From: CAZWKQ01 sp964634005
GTDB lineage: Bacteria; Bacteroidota; Bacteroidia; Bacteroidales; JACABE01
NCBI GenBank assembly: GCA_964634005.1
Contig: CAZWKQ010000037.1
Span: forward strand, 1 to 7,050
DNA length: 7,050 bases
Direction of reading: 5' to 3'
The notes beneath the pieces were generated by a model. The model worked only from the letters and a program-made list of their open reading frames with translations. It made no database searches and was not told the origin of the DNA. Positions within the stretch are counted from its first letter, which is position 1, and each line of letters opens with the position of its first letter. This document shows positions 1 through 5,873 of this stretch, one piece after another. The position numbers and the translations under genes were made by a program.

Positions 1-20
1 GGCAAATTGGAAGGCTTTTC
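1..20. repeat. Left copy of a 20-bp imperfect direct repeat
   Basis: This block matches 7000-7019 at 18 of 20 positions, including a 12-bp exact core (AAATTGGAAGGC). Both copies read in the same direction. On the minus strand each encodes a similar short peptide (E-K-P-S-N-L-P here, E-M-P-S-N-F-P at the right end). It lies just downstream of the stop codon of the RHS remnant. At the right end the same block borders a hairpin-rich repeat, so another copy of that repeat may lie just off the left edge. Chance similarity cannot be ruled out at this length. Confidence 0.45.
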
Positions 21-23
21 TTT

Positions 24-185
24 TTATTTTGCCATTGGATACATACTCAGCCAAATGCTTATATCGCTGTTATAATACCTTGCAACGAAGCACCGCACTG
101 AGCTTGTCGAAGTGTAGCTGTAGTCGGTTTCAGCGTCTCGCTCCTTGCCGGTAAGCTTGTTATTACTTTTTTGTTTTGCGAGCAT
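24..185 (-). pseudogene. Decayed RHS-repeat core remnant
   Basis: This short minus-strand reading frame still shows the RHS core signature KLTGKERDAETDYSY, then FVARYYNSDISIWLS, and then ends. Intact cores, such as those at 3986-5167 and 5874-6740, read YSYFGARYY..DISVWLSVDP and continue to DPDGR. Three lesions are visible: eight extra codons (TSTSSVRC) between YSY and FVARYY, replacement of VDP by MYP, and a stop codon at 24-26 just after PMAK. The DPDGR boundary, any toxin tip, and everything upstream of the core are missing. The first ATG (185) lies 8 bp past the stop of the RhuM gene, and recognisable core begins only near 158. It is best read as a dead relic of a third RHS cassette, truncated upstream by the insertion or rearrangement that placed the RhuM gene here. 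Confidence 0.8.
90..113. repeat. 24-bp in-frame insert in the RHS remnant
   Basis: Aligning the remnant to the other two RHS cores in the window shows exactly eight extra codons here, between the codons for YSY and FVARYY. On the plus strand the inserted unit overlaps CACTGAGCTTGTCGAAGTG (96-114), which has complementary ends (CACT/AGTG). It resembles short interspersed repeats with a GAGCTTGTCGAAG core that I recall from many Bacteroidota genomes. That resemblance is from memory and was not tested. The ends are approximate because neighbouring bases could be assigned to either side. Confidence 0.6.
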
Positions 186-193
186 TGCTTTTA

Positions 194-1033
194 CTATTGT
201 AATTTCGATAAAATTTCTGCGGCTTTTAGTTCCATTTTAGAAAAAGCAAACCATTTTTTTCCAAGGTCTTTGAGCGATGCCCCAATATGATACACCGTTT
301 CACTGTCAATAATCAAAAACCTGTCGTGTGATTGAGTAAATTTCATTATCTCTATTTCGGAGTATTGCTGATTATGTTTTTTCCAGTCAAGCTCAAGTTG
401 TTTTGAAATAGATTTTGTATAAACGCAAGCAGTTACTTCTTTATTACGTTTTGATAGCAAAAGCAATACACTTTCGTCTATGTAATTATCAATAAGCACA
501 ATAGATTTTTTTGCTGATTTAATTAATTCTGATGCAAAAACATGAGCATCAAAGACTTGTCCATCGAAGAAAATGCCTTCGTTGGGCGGAAGATTGGTTT
601 TAAGCTGTAGTTTAATTTCGCCCAGTTCGTTTTTAATTTGATGAATATCGGTTTCAACCCGCTCTATTCGCTGATTTACTGCATATCCACGCAATAAATA
701 TTCTTTCAGTACTTTATTTGCCCAGATGCGAAATTGAGTGCCCCGTTTGGATTTAACTCTGTAACCTACAGAAATTATGACATCTAAATTATAGTACCTG
801 ATTTTATATTTCTTACCATCTGAGGCAGTAGTCAAGTATTCCTTGACAACTGAATTTTCAACAAGTTCTTGTTCTTTAAAAATATTATGAATGTGCAAAC
901 TTATATTTTGCTTAGTTGATTGAAATAAATTAACCATTTGTGCCTGTGTAAGCCAAACAGTCTCATCTTCAATCCTCACTTCAATATTTATGGATGAAGT
1001 AGCATCCTGATAAAGAATGATTTCGTTTTTCAT
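194..1033 (-). CDS. RhuM-family protein with C-terminal PLD-like domain
   Basis: The product is 279 residues. Residues 1-120 match the virulence RhuM family (named for a Salmonella pathogenicity-island gene): WLTQAQMVNLFQ near 27-38 resembles a DNA-binding helix-turn-helix region, followed by the family signature YYNLDVIISVGYRVKS..GTQFRIWA (80-105). A short charged, likely coiled linker (121-145) leads to a second domain (about 155-279). That domain contains IVLIDNYID and a phospholipase-D-like half motif H236-x-R238-x4-D243, where R replaces the usual K, followed by GASLKDLGKKWFAF. RhuM function is not established; PLD-like domains are often nucleases or phosphodiesterases. The start is the ATG at 1033; a TTG two codons upstream is less likely. 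A good promoter box lies 18 bp upstream, so it is probably transcribed on its own. Its place in a toxin array suggests an accessory or defence role, but that is inference. Confidence 0.85.
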   Translation of the reverse strand: MKNEIILYQDATSSINIEVRIEDETVWLTQAQMVNLFQSTKQNISLHIHNIFKEQELVENSVVKEYLTTASDGKKYKIRYYNLDVIISVGYRVKSKRGTQFRIWANKVLKEYLLRGYAVNQRIERVETDIHQIKNELGEIKLQLKTNLPPNEGIFFDGQVFDAHVFASELIKSAKKSIVLIDNYIDESVLLLLSKRNKEVTACVYTKSISKQLELDWKKHNQQYSEIEIMKFTQSHDRFLIIDSETVYHIGASLKDLGKKWFAFSKMELKAAEILSKLQ

Positions 1034-1051
1034 AAACAATTATTGCTAAAA

Positions 1052-1059
1052 CAAAGATA
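1052..1059 (-). promoter_or_regulatory. Putative Bacteroidota -7 box for the RhuM gene
   Basis: The minus strand reads TATCTTTG, an exact match to the Bacteroidota -7 consensus TAnnTTTG, and lies 18 bp upstream of the ATG at 1033. A TTG about 24 bp further upstream could serve as the -33 element, although that spacing is slightly longer than usual. Confidence 0.45.
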
Positions 1060-1134
1060 AATTAAAAAAACAATTAGAAGAAGCAATGAACGGTTTTTGG
1101 GTGGTAAGGTTTTGTTGAAACTATTGAAGTGTGG

Positions 1135-1704
1135 TTACTCGGCAGCAGCGCCAACAAATATTTTGCTTACAACTCCGTTCTCAAATGAAAAAATTGTTCC
1201 ACCATAAACTGAACCAACAACAATATTATTTTCGTCTGAATTATTAACATCTATGAGTTTGTTATACTTATCTTTTACATTATTTATGTTATTACCTATG
1301 CCAACCCCCTTTGAAGTGGTAAGGCTACAGGGATTAATAATTGTAATAGACCGAACTATTTTATCTCCATTCTTAATTTCAGATTCCATCTCAAGCATTA
1401 CTCCCAAAGTTATGAAATTCCAGATTTGGACATAGGTTCCTGTTGCTCCCCAGAACTCATCTTCTCCTTTTGTGTCAGGCTTTCCAATTTTATTTATAAC
1501 TTCTTGTTGTTTAATAGCCACTTTTAACCATCCATCAATTACTTCAGAATAATTGTTAGAATTATTAATAGTATCAATAAATGTTAGATGATTTTCTTTT
1601 AGATTATTTGTTTGGGGAGCATTATTAATTACGGTGTTTGTACATGATAAAACAAATAAAAAACTCCAAATTACAAAGATGCCTCTGATGTTAATCTTTT
1701 TCAT
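1135..1704 (-). CDS. Putative lipoprotein, candidate orphan immunity protein
   Basis: The product is 189 residues. It begins with a lipoprotein signal peptide: MKKINIRGIF, a hydrophobic stretch, then lipobox V-L-S-C with Cys21 as the predicted lipidated residue. The mature part appears to hold two related halves. The first is VINKIGKPD…YVQIWNF…MLEMESE…VRSITI (about 68-122). The second is GIGNNINNVKDKY…IFSFENGVVSKIFVG (about 135-186). The pattern recalls BamE/BLIP-like two-repeat folds, but no family is identified with confidence. The start at 1704 is chosen because it gives a clean signal peptide; an upstream extension of this frame to 1923 lies inside the IS element and is artefactual. Size, export signal and position after two toxin/immunity pairs suggest an immunity gene that has lost its toxin. 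The IS end lies only 15 bp upstream, so its native promoter has probably been displaced. Confidence 0.8.
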   Translation of the reverse strand: MKKINIRGIFVIWSFLFVLSCTNTVINNAPQTNNLKENHLTFIDTINNSNNYSEVIDGWLKVAIKQQEVINKIGKPDTKGEDEFWGATGTYVQIWNFITLGVMLEMESEIKNGDKIVRSITIINPCSLTTSKGVGIGNNINNVKDKYNKLIDVNNSDENNIVVGSVYGGTIFSFENGVVSKIFVGAAAE

Positions 1705-1719
1705 TTTAATATTTACTTT

Positions 1720-1733
1720 CACTATTGTCCGAC
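1720..1733 (+). repeat. Left terminal inverted repeat of the IS
   Basis: The sequence CACTATTGTCCGAC pairs with the reverse complement of the right end (CATTATTGTCCGAC), differing at one position. The shared 11-bp block TATTGTCCGAC is exact. The outer boundary could be up to 3 bp further in, because only the inner block is unbroken. Confidence 0.82.
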
Positions 1734-1781
1734 TAAATTTTAGAAAAAGAGGGTACTCCAAAAAGTTTCCCCTCGATGTTG

Positions 1782-1789
1782 TATATTTG
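1782..1789 (+). promoter_or_regulatory. Putative -7 box for the transposase
   Basis: TATATTTG matches the Bacteroidota -7 consensus TAnnTTTG exactly. It lies inside the IS, 24 bp upstream of the transposase ATG at 1814. No clear -33 element is seen at the expected distance, as is common for weakly expressed transposases. Confidence 0.4.
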
Positions 1790-1813
1790 AGTTGCAAAAC
1801 AAAAAATAACAAC

Positions 1814-3028
1814 ATGAACAAAAATACAACAAATAATTTTATCGGACAGCCGATTTTATCACAAATTCTTAGCCACATTCCCAAAAGTATCATAAATGAA
1901 GCTGTCAGGAAGCACAATGCCAATTATTATTACAAAAAGGTACCAGTACGGGTTCATTTAATAAGTCTTTTATATGGAGTATTGAGTTTTTGCAATGGAT
2001 TACCTGAGATATGCGAAGGAATGTTAGCGTGTCAGGGGAAAATATCACATTTAGGCTTAGATAAGGCACCAGCCAGAAGCTCTTTATCAGATGCCAACAA
2101 TAAAAGAAGCTATTTGGTATTTGAGGAAATATATTTTTCATTGGTCAAACGATACCATAGTTTTATTTCGGACAGCCGGTTAAAAGGGTTAAGCATAAGA
2201 AACTTAAAAATAATAGACAGTACAACCATTCAATTGTTTAGCGAAATACTTCGTGGTGTAGGTCGCAATCCAAAAGAAGGTTCACGTAAAAAAGGAGGCA
2301 TCAAAGTTCATTCATTAATAGATGCATTTAGTGGCATTACTGAGTTCTTGCGTATTACAGCCGCAAAAGAGCATGATAAAAAATTTTTGCACCATATAGA
2401 ACTCAAATCAAACAGTTGGATTGTTTTTGACAAGGGATATATTTATTTCAGGCAGTTTGTTAAATGGACAAATAATAAAATCTGGTTTGTAACCCGCATG
2501 AAATCCAATGCAGTTTACCATGTAACTAAAGTTATACAGAATAATGCAAAAAAGAAAAATGTCAAAGGAGTATTAAAAGAGCAATACATTACCATTGGGT
2601 ATAAAGATGAGTACAAAAAAGAAAAGAGGCTAAAACTTAGAAGAGTTGTTTTTAAAGCCGATGATGGCAAGGTTTATGAATTTATGACCAATAATTTTAC
2701 TCTACCGGCAACTCAAATTGCACTAATTTATAAATATCGGTGGATGATAGAACTACTGTTTAAACAAATCAAACAGAATTTTCCTCTGAAATATTTTTGG
2801 GGAGAAAGTATAAACGCAATAAAAATGCAAGTTTATAGCGTTCTGATTGCTCAATTGCTAATGGTTGTAATCAGAAAAATTGCAGCAACCAAAAAATCAT
2901 TTTCCAACATGATTACTGTTGTGCGACTTCATTTAATGAGCTATGTCAATCTTATTGAATTTATCAAAGACACATATAAAGCATGGAATAAAGCACATCC
3001 ACCTGATTTGGCTATTTTGAAATTTTAA
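1814..3028 (+). CDS. IS4-family DDE transposase
   Basis: The product is 404 residues and looks intact. The N-terminal 90 residues (GQPILSQILSHIPKS…LLYGVLSFCNGLPEICEG) match the DUF4372-type domain of one IS4 transposase group. The catalytic DDE residues are visible: D135 in LKIIDSTTIQLF, D206 in SWIVFDKGYIYF, and E313 in YKYRWMIELLFKQIK. That last segment also carries the IS4 hallmark Y-x2-R-x3-E-x6-K exactly (Y306, R309, E313, K320). The enzyme cuts and joins the element's terminal inverted repeats. The ATG at 1814 is chosen because it starts at the family's N-terminal domain and follows a promoter-like box. An upstream in-frame start at 1634 would begin outside the IS and is rejected. The element may still be active. 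Confidence 0.93.
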   Translation: MNKNTTNNFIGQPILSQILSHIPKSIINEAVRKHNANYYYKKVPVRVHLISLLYGVLSFCNGLPEICEGMLACQGKISHLGLDKAPARSSLSDANNKRSYLVFEEIYFSLVKRYHSFISDSRLKGLSIRNLKIIDSTTIQLFSEILRGVGRNPKEGSRKKGGIKVHSLIDAFSGITEFLRITAAKEHDKKFLHHIELKSNSWIVFDKGYIYFRQFVKWTNNKIWFVTRMKSNAVYHVTKVIQNNAKKKNVKGVLKEQYITIGYKDEYKKEKRLKLRRVVFKADDGKVYEFMTNNFTLPATQIALIYKYRWMIELLFKQIKQNFPLKYFWGESINAIKMQVYSVLIAQLLMVVIRKIAATKKSFSNMITVVRLHLMSYVNLIEFIKDTYKAWNKAHPPDLAILKF

Positions 3029-3118
3029 TAGGGGGAGCTTACAATAAAATTAAGTCGCATATAAACATACTGAATACTTTGTCTTATGAGGATTACTGAA
3101 TTTTTTTTGCTATTTTTT

Positions 3119-3132
3119 GTCGGACAATAATG
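3119..3132 (-). repeat. Right terminal inverted repeat of the IS
   Basis: Read on the minus strand this is CATTATTGTCCGAC, which matches the left end at 13 of 14 positions. It lies 90 bp after the transposase stop codon. Confidence 0.82.
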
Positions 3133-3370
3133 ATTAAAATTATACTAAATTGTACTATTCGTTTTATATGCACCCACCATGTTTATTTATCACAAACCCT
3201 ACAAAATCAAGCAAAAAAGGGCAAATTTTAATTAATACTTAATGTACTTTTTGTTTTATGCCTTATATTTATTTAACCCGAATTAGCCAATAGCAAATTG
3301 AAATCAATTCTGCATAAATATGAAATCTCGTGCTGATTTTGGGTTAAAAATAACATTAGTGACCAAGTGT
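3133..3370. other. Intergenic region beyond the IS right end
   Basis: No coding sequence is supported in these 238 bases, and together with the non-coding IS end (3029-3132) they form a 342-base gap. The segment is very AT-rich. Before the IS inserted it would have been the leader of the lipoprotein gene now at 1135-1704, so that gene's original promoter should lie here on the minus strand. A weak candidate there is a TTTG followed about 20 bp later by TAGGGTTTG, which has one base too many for the consensus. Confidence 0.6.
3272..3348. repeat. Inverted repeat TTTAACCC…GGGTTAAA
   Basis: A perfect 8-bp inverted repeat (3272-3279 and 3341-3348) encloses 61 bases. The loop is too long for a simple terminator. 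It could mark the ends of a tiny non-coding insertion or simply be chance in AT-rich DNA. Confidence 0.25.
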
Positions 3371-3985
3371 CTATTTTTTACGATAACTATTAGGCAACGT
3401 TATATGTAGATTTTCAAAGCGGGCAAAATCTTCTCCAACAACACTTTCATAAAAAAAGCTATCTGCTTTTTCTATTAAAATTTTACCATTGACAGTTTTG
3501 TAAATGTACGTTTCAGGATATGTACTACCGTCTTGAATAAAACAAATCTCCTTATTTGCTTCCTTTTTGGCATTTATAATGGCTTCTTTAGTTTTTGCAA
3601 ATAGATGATTTCTATTTTTTTTGTAGTCAATAAAAACAATTTTTTTATTGTTATGTAAGTAAAAATACATGGTTTTATTTTTTACAAAAGGGAAGTGTTC
3701 AGGTGTCGCTGCCCAAGTAAAAAGCATAAAATAATTGTTTTGCTCTTTTTCAAAAAACAAAACACAATAATAAGCACAATCTTTCTTAATATCATCATAT
3801 CCAATTGATTCAAAAAAGGGAGAAACTTTATAAATATACTTATTTAGTATAAAAGACAAGGAATCATTTATTATTTGTCCATTAATTATATTATTCTGTG
3901 TTGTTTTTAGTGAACATGCACTTATTGAGTAGCTAAACACTGAAAACATAACTATTCTTTTAAATAAAACTTTAACTTTCCTCAT
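3371..3985 (-). CDS. Putative lipoprotein, candidate immunity to the JAB-like toxin
   Basis: The product is 204 residues. The N-terminus has a basic stretch (MRKVKVLFKR), a hydrophobic core and the lipobox-like I-S-A-C, giving Cys24 as the likely lipidated residue. It is therefore predicted to be exported and membrane-tethered. The mature protein is rich in aromatic and lysine residues (YDDIKKDCAYYCVLFFEKEQNNYFMLFTW, described here as positions 63-91), and I recognise no named domain. Its ATG follows the stop codon of the RHS gene with no intervening base, so the two are almost certainly co-transcribed and perhaps translationally coupled. This is the classic arrangement of a polymorphic toxin and its immunity gene. 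The immunity role rests on position, size and export signal only. It is more AT-rich than the RHS core, as is usual for immunity genes. Confidence 0.8.
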   Translation of the reverse strand: MRKVKVLFKRIVMFSVFSYSISACSLKTTQNNIINGQIINDSLSFILNKYIYKVSPFFESIGYDDIKKDCAYYCVLFFEKEQNNYFMLFTWAATPEHFPFVKNKTMYFYLHNNKKIVFIDYKKNRNHLFAKTKEAIINAKKEANKEICFIQDGSTYPETYIYKTVNGKILIEKADSFFYESVVGEDFARFENLHITLPNSYRKK

Positions 3986-5167
3986 TTAATCTTGTTTTAA
4001 AATTCTCACAATATCACTATCTTTTACATTGTATGCTTTTGAATACGTATTATTTTTGTTTATTTTGTACAAGTTTTTGCTTATTCCATAATAAGTGTAG
4101 TAATTATAATTACAATCTGGGGAAACCAGTCTATCTCCATAAAGACTACCAACTTCATCTTTTTCACTACCCTTGATATGAGAATGTATCATTGTTTTTA
4201 CATCATTAGAATTTATACCTAAATCTAAAGGTGATGGTGCTCTATTTTCCAACCCTAATGTTCCGATATGATAATTTTTATCATTTGTAGCATATATCGC
4301 CCATTCTGCATCTGAATTGCGCGACATAAAGTCTAATACTTTTGCTGCATCTTCTGTGTTTCGAGTTGAAGATTTACTTTTGTATCCATGACCAATAATA
4401 TCACCGGATGAATCTACTATTTGAATTTTTTTTTGATTCGTAACCAGTTGGGGTAATATTTTTTTATCATTTATGGTCTCATACTCTGATTTATTATGAT
4501 TAAATAGTCTATCAGGTTCGTTGTTTACAGCACCAATTCTTACTATTTGACCATCTTTTTTTAGCTGATAATCAGTCAACGCCCTCCCATCCGGATCCAC
4601 AAGAATTACCGGATTCCCTGCACAATACATAAATGGGCTCAGGCTGGGGTATTTATCCGCCATCGGATCAACGCTTAGCCACACAGAAATATCGCTTATG
4701 TAATACCTTGCGCCAAAGTAGCTGTATTGGGTTTCCTCATCCTTTTCTTTGGCGGAGAATTTATAAGGTGTAAAGTAAGGTGCATCGTAGCGTTGCTCTA
4801 TAAATTGTTCTCCAAATGGCAAATATTGTAAATGCTGTGTTATAGTTCCCGATAAATCTGAGATAAATGCAGAGCTTCCAAGATGGTCGGTATGGTAAAA
4901 ATAAATATCGGTTTCGGGTTTGTCGAGGATGTTGTGGGCGGAAATGCAGGGCAAACCGGGTTGCAGGCTTACAAATTCCGGTTCAATGCCGGCACAGGTA
5001 AAGCCTCGCTGCACTTGGCTGGTCCTTTGGCTTTTTATTTTTTCTCCCGGTTTCATTGCAAGGGTAAAGGTAAAATTAAATTGAAACCAAATCGTGTAAC
5101 CAATTGCATCTAACAAGAATAGCCCATGTGTAAAATAATTTTTGAGCCATCGTTCCATCGTATCCAT
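3986..5167 (-). CDS. Orphan RHS C-terminal cassette with JAB-like toxin domain
   Basis: The open frame gives 393 residues. From about 85 to 195 it is a typical RHS-associated core: YHTDHLGSS (91-99), YLPFGEQ, FSAKEKDEETQYSYFGARYY (137-156), WLSVDP, and the terminal DPDGR (191-195). After that boundary the sequence changes to an AT-rich tip (196-393) with a JAB/JAMM-like metalloprotease pattern: E288, H328-S-H330, and S341 with D345 as possible further ligands, at slightly unusual spacing. It resembles the JAB-like toxin 1 domain of polymorphic toxins. The YD-repeat barrel and any secretion signal are absent, so this is a displaced tip, not a full RHS toxin. The start is uncertain: ATG 5167 lies 58 bp inside the preceding gene, and residues 1-37 look non-native. 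ATG 5056 is the next choice. If not expressed, it serves as a recombination donor. Confidence 0.85.
   Translation of the reverse strand: MDTMERWLKNYFTHGLFLLDAIGYTIWFQFNFTFTLAMKPGEKIKSQRTSQVQRGFTCAGIEPEFVSLQPGLPCISAHNILDKPETDIYFYHTDHLGSSAFISDLSGTITQHLQYLPFGEQFIEQRYDAPYFTPYKFSAKEKDEETQYSYFGARYYISDISVWLSVDPMADKYPSLSPFMYCAGNPVILVDPDGRALTDYQLKKDGQIVRIGAVNNEPDRLFNHNKSEYETINDKKILPQLVTNQKKIQIVDSSGDIIGHGYKSKSSTRNTEDAAKVLDFMSRNSDAEWAIYATNDKNYHIGTLGLENRAPSPLDLGINSNDVKTMIHSHIKGSEKDEVGSLYGDRLVSPDCNYNYYTYYGISKNLYKINKNNTYSKAYNVKDSDIVRILKQD
4674..4759 (-). repeat. 86-bp RHS-core repeat, copy in the JAB cassette
   Basis: This stretch matches 6610-6695 at 83 of 86 positions with no gaps. It encodes FSAKEKDEETQYSYFGARYY and the adjoining residues through WLS. 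Identity falls clearly on both sides. It is the most plausible site for homologous exchange between the two RHS modules. Confidence 0.92.
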
Positions 5168-5871
5168 CCTTGAATTTTGTCGTTACACATTTGACCGCAT
5201 AACTCAGCACATTCAATCCTCACCCAATCACCTTTGATTTCCTTTATCAAAAATAACATATCTGGATTTTCAATATTAATTATTTTTGACGTTTCTTTTG
5301 GAAACTCCCTTAATGGATTATGCTCATCATATGATATCATTGTCCTATAGAAATGGGTTTCCCAATTCTCGAATGTAAATAGATTTGTATCAGTCGTTAT
5401 TAATCCTGTTATGGATTTGTCTTTTGTTAAGAATACATTCCAATGCTTTTGATTAATCTCCTTTACTTCAAATTGAATTATATCAGGTTCCAAACTAAAT
5501 ATTCTTGGATTAAAAACCTTTGAATTGGTAAAATTGTACATTTCCATTGGTCCTCCATAGAGTTTATAAATCTTATTATTTATGCTTAAATAATTGTCTG
5601 TAAATGAAAATTTTATCAAAATATTACTATCAGGTATTAAAATCTCAAAGACTTTTATACTTAAATAATTACTTTCATTAATAAGAAGGACGCCTAGAGA
5701 ACCAGCAATCCGACTTATCTCTTGGTTAGTTCCTATTGGTTTGTCTTGATTGCTTCCTTTTTCCTTATTTTTTTCTGTATTACCCCCATTTATGTGATTA
5801 TTAGTGATAAAACTGAGGATGAAAATGAAAAAAATCGATATTAATAAGCAGGTTTTTATATGACTATTCAT
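5110..5871 (-). CDS. Membrane-anchored protein, candidate immunity to the peptidase toxin
   Basis: The product is 253 residues. A basic and hydrophobic N-terminus (residues 7-23, CLLISIFFIFILSFI) acts as a signal anchor or signal peptide; no lipobox is apparent. A polar Asn/Lys-rich linker (24-50) follows. The middle (about 58-170) is beta-rich with no family recognised. The C-terminal segment (about 203-247: MLFLIKEIKGDWVRIE…IQGWIRWNDGSKIIL) has an SH3-like look and four cysteines (221, 225, 229 and the last residue, 253). The ATG at 5871 lies two bases after the stop codon of the RHS gene upstream; a TTG at 5880 would overlap that gene and is less likely. Position, spacing and envelope targeting suggest immunity against the neighbouring peptidoglycan-peptidase-like toxin, possibly by binding it or by shielding the cell wall. 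The downstream RHS frame begins within its last codons. Confidence 0.82.
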   Translation of the reverse strand: MNSHIKTCLLISIFFIFILSFITNNHINGGNTEKNKEKGSNQDKPIGTNQEISRIAGSLGVLLINESNYLSIKVFEILIPDSNILIKFSFTDNYLSINNKIYKLYGGPMEMYNFTNSKVFNPRIFSLEPDIIQFEVKEINQKHWNVFLTKDKSITGLITTDTNLFTFENWETHFYRTMISYDEHNPLREFPKETSKIINIENPDMLFLIKEIKGDWVRIECAELCGQMCNDKIQGWIRWNDGSKIILHMGYSC

Positions 5872-5873
5872 TT

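Larger units (their letters stand above)
1720..3132 (+). mobile_element. IS4-family insertion sequence, about 1.41 kb
   Basis: The element is bounded by 14-bp terminal inverted repeats matching at 13 positions, with A/T-rich similarity continuing inward. It contains one intact IS4-type DDE transposase (1814-3028) on the opposite strand from the surrounding array. The length and single-gene layout fit the IS4 family. I found no convincing target-site duplication: the left flank ends AATATTTACTTT and the right flank begins ATTAAAATTATA. Insertion between the lipoprotein gene at 1135-1704 and the region after 3371 split one intergenic region. Confidence 0.88.

Noticed and set aside
1253..1435. 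60-residue plus-strand frame
   Set aside because: It is antisense to the lipoprotein gene, with no recognisable feature or promoter.
1634..1813. N-terminal extension of the transposase to 1634
   Set aside because: It would begin outside the left inverted repeat and inside the lipoprotein gene. The IS4 N-terminal domain begins at the ATG at 1814.
1705..1923. N-terminal extension of the lipoprotein frame to a start at 1923
   Set aside because: It lies almost wholly inside the IS, antisense to the transposase and its leader. The ATG at 1704 gives a clean lipoprotein signal.
1905..2141. 78-residue minus-strand frame within the IS
   Set aside because: It is the antisense shadow of the transposase and shows no domain.
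4883..5113. 76-residue plus-strand frame
   Set aside because: It lies opposite the RHS cassette, where the minus-strand frame carries the RHS motifs. GC-rich RHS core DNA often leaves long antisense frames.
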